DNA of 64,000 nt from Cobetia amphilecti (GCF_020217465.1 NZ_CP084115.1:62001-126000); one strand, 5' to 3'; counted from the first letter of the stretch, positions 9,620-19,600 are shown. Translations and numbers: made by a program. The notes: generated by a model from the sequence alone, not told the origin.

Positions 9620-10048
9620 ATGGTTACTTACATCGTTGCTGCCGACGCCGCACGTGCACGTATCTTTGCCCGTGCCGCTGGCAAGGTCACCGAAGTGGAA
9701 AGCCTTGTACATCCTGAAAGCCGCCAGCATACCGGTGACCTGAGAACCGGTGGCAAGGGTGAATCCAGCGGCGGGCACGGTAGCCTGCATCAGACTGGCG
9801 ATGATGGCGCGACCTCCGACAAGCATCAGGACTTCTTCGCCAAGGAAGTCGCGCAATACCTCAAGCAGACGGCCAATGACGGCAAGTTCGATCAGCTGAT
9901 CATCGCCGCCGCGCCCAAGTTCCTGGGGGCGCTGCGCGACAAGCTCGACAAGCCGGTCGCCAAGCTGGTGACGGAAACCGTCGACAAGGACCTCTCCCAC
10001 GAGAGCGCTGATGAGATCAAGGCGCGTTTCACCGGCCTGACTCACTGA
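9620..10048 (+). CDS. Host attachment family protein
   Basis: This is a 142-residue soluble protein. The opening VTYIVAADAARARIFA and the central FAKEVAQYL..., FDQLIIAAAPKFLGALRDKL are the hallmarks of the 'host attachment protein' family, named after an Agrobacterium locus needed to attach to plant cells. The fold resembles the eRF1/Pelota middle domain and the biochemical role is unknown. The glycine/histidine-rich stretch at about residues 45-65 is probably flexible. A ribosome site (CAGGGAG) precedes the ATG. The gene stands alone with its own terminator. Confidence 0.8.
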   Translation: MVTYIVAADAARARIFARAAGKVTEVESLVHPESRQHTGDLRTGGKGESSGGHGSLHQTGDDGATSDKHQDFFAKEVAQYLKQTANDGKFDQLIIAAAPKFLGALRDKLDKPVAKLVTETVDKDLSHESADEIKARFTGLTH

Positions 10049-10074
10049 TCACTCCCCCGTCATCCAGAGACCAG

Positions 10075-10104
10075 GACGCCGCCAGCGGAAACGCTGGCGG
10101 CGTC
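10075..10104 (+). terminator. Hairpin terminator
   Basis: GACGCCGCCAGCG-GAAA-CGCTGGCGGCGTC is a 13-bp perfect stem with a GNRA-type loop. It lies between convergent genes. The T-run is weak (TGTGTG). Confidence 0.7.
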
Positions 10105-10225
10105 TGTGTGTGAGTGGTCACTATTCTTATTGTTCCCGTGATAATAGGGATGGTGTCTCAAGGCTATGGTGTCATTCAGGGCTGGTGACAGCAGGCTCGG
10201 TTGCTGAAGGCCGTGAATATGCGAA

Positions 10226-11173
10226 TCACGGCACCTGCGGCAGGATGATCTCGTCACTGCGTGAGGCGCTGCCGCTCAGGTTGCGGCAACCGGCGACGAA
10301 TTCGCGCATTGCCTGGGTGATGAAGCGATCACGATGGTGGACGAAGCGATAGGCGCGCGTCAGCTCCAGCCATGGAGTGGGCAGCTCGACGAGGCTGCCG
10401 CGCCGAAAGGCATCTCTCAGCGCGAGGCGCGAGATGCAGCCGATGCCGAGCCCCGCTTCCACGGCGCGCTTGATGGCTTCGGTATGTTCCAGCTCCAGCA
10501 TGATGTCGAGGCGCTGGGAGACGCTGGTCGAAGGCCCGTCCAGATGTGGGCGCAATGCCTGCTCGAAGGTGCCGCGTGTGCCGGAGCCACGCTCGCGCAT
10601 GATCCAGCGAGCCGCCAGCAGGCGCTCAAGCGTGACCTCGCCCTGTGCCAGCGGGTGTGACGGCGCACAGAAGATGCTCAGCCGATCACTGACCCAGTGG
10701 GTCGCCTCCAGCAGCGGGTGCTCCACCTCGCCTTCCACCAGCCCGATGTCCAGTTCGAAGTGCACCAGCTTGTCGATCAGCTGATGGGTGTTGTGCACGT
10801 GCAGCTCGACGCGGCTGGCGGGGTGATGATGCAGAAAGTCACCGATGATCTGAGGCGCCAGATAGTTGCCGATGGTCAGCGTCGCGCCAATCTCCAGCGA
10901 GCCGGTGGCGTCCTGCTGGCCGAGCAGCTGCTCCAGCTCCTCGGCCTGGTCCAGCAGCGCGATCGCCTTGGGCAGCAGCTCACGCCCCAGGCCATTGAGC
11001 CGCAGGCGCTTGCCATGGCGATCGAACAGCCGGCAATCGAACTGACGCTCCAGCTCGGCCAGTGCCGTGCTGGCCGCTGATTGCGACATGGCCAGACTGT
11101 CGGCGGCCAGCGAGACATTGTCATGCCGCGCGACCGCCACGAAGACGGCCAGCTGGCGAAGGCTGTAGCGCAT
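10226..11173 (-). CDS. finR: LysR-type regulator, FinR-like
   Basis: This is a 315-residue LysR-family regulator: winged helix-turn-helix at 1-62 (ADSLAMSQSAASTALAELERQF) and an effector domain from about 90. It is divergent from fpr, 286 bases away. In Pseudomonas the same arrangement is FinR-FprA, where FinR activates the ferredoxin-NADP reductase gene under superoxide or sulfite stress. The gene name rests on this synteny plus family, so it is an inference. The AT-rich 286-base gap would hold both promoters and the binding site. Confidence 0.75.
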   Translation of the reverse strand: MRYSLRQLAVFVAVARHDNVSLAADSLAMSQSAASTALAELERQFDCRLFDRHGKRLRLNGLGRELLPKAIALLDQAEELEQLLGQQDATGSLEIGATLTIGNYLAPQIIGDFLHHHPASRVELHVHNTHQLIDKLVHFELDIGLVEGEVEHPLLEATHWVSDRLSIFCAPSHPLAQGEVTLERLLAARWIMRERGSGTRGTFEQALRPHLDGPSTSVSQRLDIMLELEHTEAIKRAVEAGLGIGCISRLALRDAFRRGSLVELPTPWLELTRAYRFVHHRDRFITQAMREFVAGCRNLSGSASRSDEIILPQVP

Positions 11174-11459
11174 TCGACCTCCCGGGGCATGCAGTGAAGG
11201 GGCAGAGATGAGGAGGCGAAAGTGAACGCAACGCAGGATTCGCCGTCAGAGCGGGCGGACCCTGCACGATCAAGGTTGAAATGCGATTCATTCGCAACCA
11301 ATATTGGTAAACTAGATAACCTATATCCAGATAAACCATTTAACGCATAACCCTACAGTGACTACAATCGCTGCATAGTTCATTGGGTCATAAGCTGTTA
11401 TTTGTTTATGCCAATAGAGAATATCGAATTCGAGGGGCCACGCCCCGGGAGGCCATCAG

Positions 11460-12236
11460 GTGAGCAGTCTGACCACAACCGAAGTCATCGACGTCCATCA
11501 CTGGAACGATTCGCTGTTCAGCTTCCGCACTCAGCGTGAAGACAGCCTGCGCTTCAAGAACGGCCAGTTCGTGATGATCGGCCTGGAAGTCGAAGGCAAG
11601 CCGCTGATGCGTGCCTACTCGATCGCCAGCCCGAACTACGAGGAGCACCTCGAGTTCTTCTCCATCAAGGTGCAGGATGGCCCGCTGACCTCACGCCTGC
11701 AGCACCTGCAGCCGGGCGATCAGATCATGGTCTCTCGCAAGCCGACAGGCACGCTGGTACTGGACGACCTGCTGCCGGGCGAGAACCTTTACCTGTTCTC
11801 CACCGGCACTGGCCTGGCGCCGTTCCTGAGCGTCATCCAGGACCCGGAAACCTATGAGCGCTATGACAAGATCATCCTGATGCACGGCGTGCGCCATGTC
11901 TCCGAGCTGGCCTATGCCGACATGATCGCGGAAGAGCTGCCCAAGCACGAGTATCTGGGCGAAGAGATCGCCGAGAAGCTGATCTACTACCCGACCGTGA
12001 CGCGCGAGGAGTTCCGCAACCAGGGCCGCATCACGGATCTGGTCGAGAACGGCAAGCTGTTCGAGGATATCGGCCTGCCGCCGCTGGACCCGAAGCGTGA
12101 CCGCGCCATGATCTGTGGCAGCCCGGCGATGCTCGACGACATCAGCGCCATGCTGGATGCGCGCGGCTTCGCCATCTCGCCGAAGATGGGCGTGCCGGGT
12201 GACTACGTGATCGAGCGTGCCTTCGTCGAGAAGTGA
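11460..12236 (+). CDS. fpr: Ferredoxin-NADP(+) reductase
   Basis: This 258-residue flavoprotein swaps electrons between NADPH and ferredoxin or flavodoxin. The FAD-binding motif is RAYSIASPNYEEHLEFF, the NADP-binding stretch is LFSTGTGLAPFLSVIQDPETY, and CGSPAMLDD lies near the end. The C-terminus is extended (GDYVIERAFVEK), as in bacterial subclass I Fpr. It starts with GTG, giving the expected N-terminus SSLTTTEVIDVHHW. The neighbour finR is the likely regulator. Confidence 0.93.
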   Translation: MSSLTTTEVIDVHHWNDSLFSFRTQREDSLRFKNGQFVMIGLEVEGKPLMRAYSIASPNYEEHLEFFSIKVQDGPLTSRLQHLQPGDQIMVSRKPTGTLVLDDLLPGENLYLFSTGTGLAPFLSVIQDPETYERYDKIILMHGVRHVSELAYADMIAEELPKHEYLGEEIAEKLIYYPTVTREEFRNQGRITDLVENGKLFEDIGLPPLDPKRDRAMICGSPAMLDDISAMLDARGFAISPKMGVPGDYVIERAFVEK

Positions 12237-12274
12237 TCCGCGAGCAGCACGCATGAGCGACAAGTGCTGAAACG

Positions 12275-12307
12275 AAAAAACCGCAGGCCGATGGCCTGCG
12301 GTTTTTT
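12275..12307. terminator. Bidirectional terminator between fpr and PII gene
   Basis: AAAAAACCGCAGGCC..GGCCTGCGGTTTTTT has A-run and T-run on opposite sides of an 11-bp stem, so it works on both strands. fpr (+) and the PII gene (-) converge here. Confidence 0.9.
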
Positions 12308-12367
12308 GTGTGCTCATGTCACCCGTCGGGGCAGCACGTCACAGTGCCAGGGGCTTGCACCAGAGGC

Positions 12368-12790
<423 letters not shown>

Positions 12791-12794
12791 TCAG

Positions 12795-12827
12795 GAAAAA
12801 AGACTCCCGCCAGGTGGCGGGAGTCTT
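12795..12827 (-). terminator. Terminator after amtB
   Basis: On the minus strand AAGACTCCCGCC pairs with GGCGGGAGTCTT and is followed by TTTTTT. It separates amtB from the second PII gene. Confidence 0.9.
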
Positions 12828-12855
12828 GATGCTGCAGGTGCTGTCGCGTCCAGGC

Positions 12856-14103
12856 TTACTTGCGGCTGGAGGTGAATTCCGGATAGGCCTCCATACCACA
12901 TTCGGCCAGATCCACACCTTCGTACTCTTCTTCCTCGCTGACGCGAATCCCCATGATGGCCTTGATGATCAGCCACACCACGAAGCTTGCGATGAACACC
13001 CAGGCGAAGATGGAGGCGGCGCCCAGCAGCTGTGCGGAGAAGGTGGCATCGTCATTGGTCAGCGGCACGGCCAGCAGACCCCAGAGACCGACCACACCGT
13101 GCACGGAGATGGCGCCGACCGGATCATCGATCTTCAGCTTGTCGAGACCGACGATGGAGAACACGACCAGCAGACCGCCGACGGCACCGATCAGGGTGGC
13201 AGCACCGACGCTCGGTGCCAGCGGACCCGCAGTGATGGCGACCAGGCCAGCCAGTGCGCCGTTGAGGGCCATGGTCAGGTCAGCCTTGCGGAACCACAGA
13301 CGTGCGAGGATCAGCGCGGCGATGACACCACCACAGGCAGCGGCATTGGTGTTGACGAAGACCTGAGCGACCGCGTTGGCCTCATCGATGTTGGACAGCA
13401 CCAGCTCGGAGCCGCCGTTGAAGCCCAACCATCCCAGCCACAGGATGAAGGTACCCAGCGTGGCCAGCGGCAGGTTGGCGCCCGGGATGGCATTGATCTC
13501 GCCATTCTTGCCGTACTTGCCCTTGCGAGCGCCCAGCAGCAGCACGCCTGCCAGTGCGGCGGAAGCGCCGGCCATGTGCACGATGCCGGAACCGGCGAAG
13601 TCGCTGAAGCCCGCTGCGCTCAGGAAGCCGCCACCCCAGGTCCAGTAACCCTGCACCGGATAGATGACGCCGGTCATGACTACGGCGAAGGCCAGGAAGG
13701 CCCACAGCTTCATGCGCTCGGCGACCGCACCGGAGACGATGGACATGGCGGTAGCCACGAACACCACCTGGAAGAAGAAGTCGGAACGTGCGCTGTAGTA
13801 GATGTCGCCACCGGAAGCGAGCGCTTCCTCAGCGGTATTCTCGGCACCGATCAGGAAGCCCAGGCTCGGCAGGAAGCCGCCTTCGGCGCTCGAGTACATG
13901 ATGTGATACCCGACGACCATGTACATGGTGCAGGCGATGGCGAACAGCGCCACGTTCTTGGTCAGGATCTCGGTGGTGTTCTTGGCGCGGACCAGACCGG
14001 CCTCGAGCATGGCAAAGCCGGCTGCCATCCATAGCACCAGGGCGCCACAGACCAGGAAGTAGAAGGTATCAAGTGCGTACTTGACCTCGATGATCTCGTT
14101 CAT
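12856..14103 (-). CDS. amtB: Ammonium transporter
   Basis: This 415-residue inner-membrane channel-type ammonium transporter has about eleven hydrophobic segments. Family signatures include FYFLVCGALVLWMAAGFAMLEAG at the start, a first conserved histidine in DFAGSGIVHMAGASAAL, and a second in AISVHGVVGLWGLLAV (the twin-His pore). The cytoplasmic C-terminal tail has the regulatory GIRVSEEEEYEGVDL stretch, which contacts GlnK. It lies 31 bases after the first PII gene, in the classic glnK-amtB order. The mature protein probably lacks a cleaved signal sequence. Confidence 0.96.
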   Translation of the reverse strand: MNEIIEVKYALDTFYFLVCGALVLWMAAGFAMLEAGLVRAKNTTEILTKNVALFAIACTMYMVVGYHIMYSSAEGGFLPSLGFLIGAENTAEEALASGGDIYYSARSDFFFQVVFVATAMSIVSGAVAERMKLWAFLAFAVVMTGVIYPVQGYWTWGGGFLSAAGFSDFAGSGIVHMAGASAALAGVLLLGARKGKYGKNGEINAIPGANLPLATLGTFILWLGWLGFNGGSELVLSNIDEANAVAQVFVNTNAAACGGVIAALILARLWFRKADLTMALNGALAGLVAITAGPLAPSVGAATLIGAVGGLLVVFSIVGLDKLKIDDPVGAISVHGVVGLWGLLAVPLTNDDATFSAQLLGAASIFAWVFIASFVVWLIIKAIMGIRVSEEEEYEGVDLAECGMEAYPEFTSSRK

Positions 14104-14134
14104 GCGGGGTTCTCCTTGTTATTGTGCGCGGGGC

Positions 14135-14524
<390 letters not shown>

Positions 14525-14561
14525 TCAGATGAGCTGGCGGCCTGTTCCTGACAAGTGCATC

Positions 14562-14576
14562 GCACGAGATGTGCCA
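14562..14576 (-). promoter_or_regulatory. Sigma-54 promoter of glnK-amtB
   Basis: On the minus strand TGGCACATCTCGTGC has GG and GC 10 bases apart and matches the strongly conserved -24 half TGGCAC. It lies about 90 bases upstream of the glnK ATG. No competing sigma-70 box is obvious. Confidence 0.7.
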
Positions 14577-14673
14577 TGCGGCTGAAAATCCTTGTAACTC
14601 ATCTGGTTATCGCAGGATGGCTGACAGTCTTTCGGCCTGTGCAAAGATGGCTGAATCCGAAGGTCACCTGGCA

Positions 14674-14690
14674 TGCACCGTAATGGTGCT
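14674..14690 (-). promoter_or_regulatory. NtrC-type activator site upstream of glnK
   Basis: TGCACC-GTAA-TGGTGC is a clean inverted repeat matching the NtrC consensus TGCACCA-N-TGGTGCA. It is about 100 bases upstream of the sigma-54 promoter, a normal enhancer distance. A weaker copy, TGCTAATGTGGTGCA, lies at 14720-14734. Confidence 0.65.
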
Positions 14691-14910
14691 GTTTCTGCGC
14701 CTTTGGGTGTGGGGGCAAGTGCTAATGTGGTGCAGGTGTGTGCCTGCCGATGAGGATTGGTTGGTGCAGGACGATGCGGGGCATGCACCCGACTCCAGGG
14801 TTGCGTATCCTTGCAGCAGGACACGACGGCCCCATGTACAGGGGTGTCATCATTTTCTGACCGGCAGTCCGCACGACGCGGCCGCCGGCCCGCAACGGCT
14901 GAGGTGCAGC

Positions 14911-15285
14911 ATGTTCAAGAATGACGTCATCGGGCGTATGGCCCAGCAGATCGGTGAGCGCCTGCAGGATGCCTCGCATGGTCCGGAAGAGCTGCAGAAG
15001 TCCGTGCAAGGGGTGATGCGCGGTGCCTTCGACCGCATGGAACTGGTCTCGCGTGAAGACTTCGACATCATGATGGATGTGCTGACGCGTACGCGCAGCC
15101 GCGTCGAGTCGCTGGAAAAGCAGGTCATCGCCCTCGAGGCACTGCTGGAAAAGCAGGGGCTGGTAGCGGCCAATGCGCCGGCTGCCGAGGCCACTACGCC
15201 AGTGGATGACGAGGGGGAAGCCGCGGTAGCGAAGCGTGAAGCCGCCAGTCACGCCGCGGAAATCGAGCGCCAGCGCGACGCCTGA
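14911..15285 (+). CDS. ubiK: Ubiquinone biosynthesis accessory factor UbiK
   Basis: This is a 124-residue protein of the YqiC/BMFP family. The core FDRMELVSREDFDIMMDVL... is followed by a coiled coil (RSRVESLEKQVIALEALLEK), then a variable acidic/alanine tail. In E. coli UbiK binds UbiJ and lipids to support ubiquinone synthesis. ATG 14911 is chosen because the family begins MFKNDVIGRMAQQI. The neighbourhood amtB-glnK / ubiK / comM is also known from Pseudomonas. Confidence 0.9.
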   Translation: MFKNDVIGRMAQQIGERLQDASHGPEELQKSVQGVMRGAFDRMELVSREDFDIMMDVLTRTRSRVESLEKQVIALEALLEKQGLVAANAPAAEATTPVDDEGEAAVAKREAASHAAEIERQRDA

Positions 15286-15307
15286 TTCCCTCAGGTGACG
15301 GCTGAAC

Positions 15308-15345
15308 CAAAACCGCCACGCCCTTTCGGGGCGTGGCGGTTTTTT
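15308..15345. terminator. Bidirectional terminator after ubiK
   Basis: AAAACCGCCACGCC..GGCGTGGCGGTTTTTT forms a long GC stem between A- and T-runs. It lies between convergent ubiK and the CBU_0592-type gene. Confidence 0.9.
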
Positions 15346-15379
15346 GCGTCATGGGCGCCGCTGATTCTGAGGGGCGGCC

Positions 15380-15658
15380 TCAGGCAGTCTGGGGACGAGT
15401 GCCCAGCATCCAGCGCACCAGACCTACCACTGAGGCGATGATCCAGAAGATCTCGATCACGAAGCTGGCGAGGTTGAAATTGATGCACAGGCTGATCAAC
15501 AGCAGGATCGCCCCGCTCAGATTCATCAGGTTGTAGGTCAGGCTGCGGGCATCGAGTCTGCCTATCTGCAGCAGGAAGAAGGCGCCGACGACCAGAGTGG
15601 TGCCTAGCATGCCGATCACATCCGCCAGGGATGCCAGCGGGGCAAGCATGTCTTGCAT
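15380..15658 (-). CDS. Small membrane protein, CBU_0592 family type
   Basis: This 92-residue hydrophobic protein has three membrane segments. The pattern VIGMLGTTLVVGAFFLLQ, YNLMNLSGAILLLISL and IEIFWIIASVVGLVRW matches the uncharacterised CBU_0592-type membrane proteins. The role is unknown. The start at 15658 is supported by a GGAGCA ribosome site; a longer reading to 15904 would add non-conserved sequence. Confidence 0.7.
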   Translation of the reverse strand: MQDMLAPLASLADVIGMLGTTLVVGAFFLLQIGRLDARSLTYNLMNLSGAILLLISLCINFNLASFVIEIFWIIASVVGLVRWMLGTRPQTA

Positions 15659-16785
15659 GGGTAGTGCTCCTGAAACAAGCCGAAGTCGTCCTGAATGGCT
15701 GGCCCTTTCCGTGGGTTGGACGATTCTCTGCCGCGCATCGGCGGCGTTCCGTGAGACAGCTTGGCGGTCATCCCGGCAAGGCCGGGACAACCGATCAAAT
15801 ATACAGCAGTCCCCGTCCGGCGGCACTCTTGTGGCTCTCTCGAGGGCGCTATCGCCCCTGTATGAGCACTTTCTTGGTGCAGGCAGGTCTCGAGCTGGTC
15901 TCACACCTTGCCCATGTGACGAATGGTGGCGCTGAAATGCGCCAAAACAGGCGCTTTTGCGTGGAAAATGCTGCCAAAACCGCTACTTTTAACTCGCCGC
16001 GAGCGTTTGTCGGCAATGCCGGCAGCGTAAGCATCATGGCGGTGAGCGATACGCAGATGCAGATGCAGATGCAGGGCACCAGACGCTCTCAATCACCAGA
16101 CAGCAATAAGCCGTCACCCAGCGCCAGGCCCTCAGGCGCCAACCCCCGGCATCAACGACCCGATGCTCGTGCAAAGTCCTCGAACGCAGCGCATGCACCT
16201 TCTCTGACTCCTCTCCGCCAGGCGCCTCATGAGCTCCTCTGGCTCAATCTGATCTCTGACATGGCTTTCATCACTCGACTGAGTCGATCGTCGAAGCACC
16301 CTGCCTGCAGTTATTTAGTTTAATTTCTGTTGGTTGGTGCCTGTGAGTTGAGATCGGGCTGTTGGTGTCCTGGTCCGACGTTGGCTCGCTTGATCATCGA
16401 TGGTATCAGTGCCTTGAATGATGAAGTTTTGAGCGCTCAAAAAATGTCCACAAGCGATGATTATGTAATGTTATCCACAGTCTGTCTGTTTGTTACGTAT
16501 CCAGTAATTGCGGGAGCCTGGGGCGTAAGGGAATTTACGTTATAGACGCGAGAATCGTCACCTGAACACGTATTTCCAGGCGGCGCATGGCAGTGTCGTG
16601 GGGGTATGCGAAGCCTTGCGGCAATTGTCGAGCGCCCGAGCGTTGAGGCGCTCGCCTTCTGGGGAGTATGAGGTTTGCCATGCTGGGAGGGTTGGCAGCG
16701 GTGTGTGCCTTCGCGCTCATGGCAGGCCGGTGCCTGCTCCGATTGCGCCGTGCAACTGAGAGGCGGCATCACGCAGGGAAGGCTC
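15659..16785. other. Gene-poor 1.1-kb stretch before comM
   Basis: No convincing gene is seen. Open frames on either strand have no ribosome site and no family motifs. The stretch holds a short AGATGC microsatellite (about 16054-16075), an AT-rich patch near 16310-16330, and one perfect DnaA-type box TTATCCACA at 16471-16479 with a weaker one at 16444. Confidence 0.5.
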
Positions 16786-17430
16786 ATGTCATTGGCAATG
16801 TTGCGCACGCGCGCGTCACTTGGTCTCGAGGCACCGGAAGTTCAGGTGGAGGTACACCTTTCCAACGGCTTGCCGGGGCTGTCCATCGTCGGCTTGCCGG
16901 AAGCGGCGGTGAAGGAGAGTCGCGAGCGGGTGCGCAGTGCGCTGCTCAATGCCGGGTTCGAGTTTCCGGCGCGCCGTATCACCCTCAATCTGGCGCCAGC
17001 GGACCTCCCCAAGGAAGGCGGGCGCTTCGATCTGCCCATTGCGCTGGGGATTCTGGTTGCCTCCGGGCAGATACCGGAAGAGGCCGTGGCAGCGATGGAG
17101 TGCCTCGGCGAGCTGGCGCTCGATGGCAGCATCCGTGCCGTGACCGGTGTGCTGCCAGCCGCGCTCTGCTGTCGCAAGGCGGGGCGGACGCTGGTGGTGC
17201 CGCGCGGCAATGCCGACGAGGCGGCACTCGCCGAGGAGTTGGAAGTACTGGCGGTGGGCCATCTGCTGGAGCTGGTGGCTCACCTGCTGGGGCGCGAGCG
17301 CCTCACGCCGCATGTGTGCTCGATCATTCCCCAGGCGCGCCTGCCGGAGCCCGACCTGAGCGAGGTGCGTGGCCAGCATCAGGCACGCAGGGCATTGGAG
17401 ATCGCCGCGGCCGGCGGCCACAATCTGCTA
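16786..17430 (+). pseudogene. comM: comM (yifB) N-terminal fragment
   Basis: These are the first 215 codons of ComM, a hexameric AAA+ helicase that promotes branch migration during natural transformation. The fragment has the complete N-terminal domain (VEVHLSNGLPGLSIVGLPEAA, LNLAPADLPKEGGRFDLPIA) and stops inside ...EIAAAGGHNLL, just before the Walker A loop. The frame then runs into foreign sequence. The start MSLAMLRTRASLGLE fits E. coli YifB, with AGGGAAGG before the ATG. The rest of the gene lies at 22200-22400 and 42916-43614. No ATPase function can come from this piece. Confidence 0.95.
17418..17430. other. attL core of the serine-recombinase element
   Basis: CCACAATCTGCTA at the left comM junction matches CCACAACCTGCTA at 22187-22199 with one mismatch. 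Comparison with the ComM protein (GGHNLLFAGPPGTGKT) puts the junction inside this 13-bp shared core. Confidence 0.7.
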
Positions 17431-17433
17431 GCG

Positions 17434-18261
17434 TTATGTGTCTGGAGACCCATTGTGTGCGCGGAATCTCAGAACAGGGTCTGATAAGGGATTGTCCTTG
17501 AGAGGCCCAAACTCTTGGGACATCCACTCCATCGCAGAGGTGCAGTTTCCGTTACTGATAGATGTAAAAGAAGCTCTATGTCTCTTGGTGTCAGGGGCGG
17601 AGTACCATAGTTTCATTTCACATTTGAGGTCATTGCTCATGCCCGCGCTAAGGTTCAAGTTGCTGATGCTGAAAGGTTCTTCTCCATCGCTGAAATTCCA
17701 ATCAGCCCAGTTGGCTTGGTGAGAGTCATATCTGATGTTGATGGTCTGATTCGAGGAAGGGGGGAGCGGGACGGGAGTCTCTAGACTGAAGTATGCGTGT
17801 CCCTCATGTAACGTGCTGCGTTCGAGGTAAGTGCTCAAGTCAACGGCAGTCAAGATGGTAGGGGCTTCGCCATAGTTATATACGAGAAAGCTGAAGCCTT
17901 CGTCAGTGTATGCAATCACTTGGGCGTCCAGTTTCGGGGAAGCCGGTGGAGGGTTGTTGGCCTTCCATGCAACTACGAATGAGCCTAGGGCTATAATAAT
18001 CGACACAGTTGAGACTGCTACGGAGGGATGAGCTAAGAACCAGTGCCTCTTCTTCTGAGGCTGTTGGCAGCTTGAACACATATAGGCACTCGGCTGAATC
18101 TCCTTCTTGCACCATCTACACGTCCTGCTTTGACTGGGCTGTACACACCATTTGTATGCCTTGTTTCGGCTAAGCAGCTTGCGCCACTTGCGCTCCTTGC
18201 GTTGGCTAGGCTGCTTCAGCTTGCTGTTGAACTGCTTCAGCCGCTTGAGCTTCTCTTCCAT
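17434..18261 (-). CDS. Zinc-ribbon membrane protein of unknown function
   Basis: This is a 275-residue protein I do not recognise. A very basic N-terminus (residues 1-40) is followed by a four-cysteine zinc ribbon, CRWCKKEIQPSAYMCSSCQQ (about 47-66), one membrane helix (VAVSTVSIIIALGSFVVAW, about 80-100), and a soluble domain of about 170 residues on the far side with no known motif. Its stop codon lies only four bases inside the left end of the element. It is likely element-borne cargo. Sensor or defence roles are possible but nothing in the sequence proves either. Confidence 0.7.
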   Translation of the reverse strand: MEEKLKRLKQFNSKLKQPSQRKERKWRKLLSRNKAYKWCVQPSQSRTCRWCKKEIQPSAYMCSSCQQPQKKRHWFLAHPSVAVSTVSIIIALGSFVVAWKANNPPPASPKLDAQVIAYTDEGFSFLVYNYGEAPTILTAVDLSTYLERSTLHEGHAYFSLETPVPLPPSSNQTINIRYDSHQANWADWNFSDGEEPFSISNLNLSAGMSNDLKCEMKLWYSAPDTKRHRASFTSISNGNCTSAMEWMSQEFGPLKDNPLSDPVLRFRAHNGSPDT

Positions 18262-19240
18262 GAGCTTCTTCTTCCCTTGGCGATTCTATGAGCAGCCTTG
18301 TTGTCAGGCTGTCTGGTCTGCTATCCGCTGAGAGCTTCTGTGCGCCTCTCTGAGCTTCACTATGCCATGGCTGGTGTGATTGGGCAGGTAAGGATGATCA
18401 ACTCTCATGGCTCCACACAGCGCCACACAGTGACTGTCGATTCGTGCCCATTCATGGAGAAGAGCGCTTCGCCTCTCCCTCCGTGCCCCTCTGTGTGCCT
18501 CCCTGAGAGCCTCCCTGAGCCAGCGATGGACGTTATCCCCATCATGGATACCCACCCCTGAGAGCGCCTGTGAGAGAAGCCCTGAGACGCCCGTGTGACG
18601 TGAGCTAGCGATTAGTGCCCATTCACGGGGGAAACAAAAGGCCAACCTGTTTGTTACCTATGAGAGAGCAGAGAGATTCCTCTTCTAGTCCATCTGCTAG
18701 TTCACCTCCTTGCTTTCCCTTAGTGCCTCTCTGGGGAGTATCACCCTCCATGTACATACCTCTCATGAGCCTCCCTCAGTGAGTCCCACGGTAGGCGCTT
18801 CGCTTGGCTGACACTCGGCCCAGAGAGAAAGGCTCCATCGAGGGAAGGTGGTATTGGATGATCCCACCACTCACCGGCAACGCACCGACAGCACAGCGAC
18901 AGCCAACAGCCTCGGCTCAAGACGGCCTTGAAGGCTCACCACTCGCGCTCTCTCGCTCAATCGGCAAGGCGAAGGCCCAGGATCTCTCATGGATTTCACA
19001 CAGCGACGCCTCTCAGCCCCAGCTGGCGGGCATCACAGCGCAGCAGCACCAGAAGAACAGCACATCGAACATCTCTAGGTCGGATGCTTACGGACTCACT
19101 CACCGTTGGCACCGGCCTATTTTTTTGGCGCACATCTCTGAGCCGATATCTATGGGGGTGAACGCGCACAGCTACCCCGTTAGCCCCGTCTTCGTTCGTC
19201 GTTAGCCACCCACCCATGGCCACCCACTGTGCTTGTTCAT
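18262..19240. other. Non-coding, repeat-like stretch in the serine-recombinase element
   Basis: About 1 kb without a convincing gene. It is rich in short iterated words, mainly GCCTCYCTGAG variants (for example near 18340, 18498, 18515 and 18768). Open frames at 18298-18561 and 18804-19205 have no ribosome site, and their translations look random. It leads into the hairpin array. Confidence 0.45.
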
Positions 19241-19470
19241 CGCCAGCCTCGTTGCTTCCCTCGCTAACGCGGGATTTCACGCATTACCTACCAGCCAGCC
19301 TCGTTGCTGCTCCTCTTGCTAACTTAGGCTTTTCTAAGTTTCCAGCCAGCCTCGTTGCTCTCACTGCTTCTCGCTTAGTCAGGATATCCTGACTTTGCCG
19401 CCAGCCAGCCTCGCTGCTCCTCTCACTGCCTAACGCGGGACATCCCGCATTCCCTACCAGCCAGCCAAGC
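19241..19470. repeat. Array of conserved 18-bp blocks alternating with different hairpins
   Basis: The block CCAGCCAGCCTCGTTGCT or a close variant recurs at about 19242, 19291, 19342, 19401 and 19457, with spacing of 51-59 bases. Between blocks lie palindromes with different sequences but similar form: TAACGCG..CGCATTA (19265-19286), AACTTAG-GCTTTT-CTAAGTT (19321-19340), AGTCAGGATATCCTGACT (19377-19394) and GCGGGA-CA-TCCCGC (19435-19448). The stems change while pairing is kept, which points to selection on structure. The array lies 200 bases before the resolvase gene. It does not match CRISPR, attC or known res sites. Confidence 0.75.
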
Positions 19471-19600
19471 CGAGAGCCTCGCTACTCCTCGCCGTGTTCC
19501 CTCTGTCCGTCACGTCCGCCAGCCCTGCCGCCAGCTTAGATCAGAAGGTACACCCTGAGAGCCATGCTAGGGAGTTACCATCATCATGGATCAATAGTGT

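Noticed and set aside
15631-16323. 230-residue frame upstream of comM
   Set aside because: It overlaps the start region of the CBU_0592-type gene and reads through a microsatellite; the composition is unlike a protein.
18298-19205. Two small proteins in the serine-recombinase element (18298-18561, 18804-19205)
   Set aside because: No ribosome sites, odd composition, and no recognisable motif. Treated as non-coding.
19241-19470. CRISPR array
   Set aside because: The repeated block is not separated by equal-length unique spacers, intervening parts are palindromic, and no cas gene is in the window.
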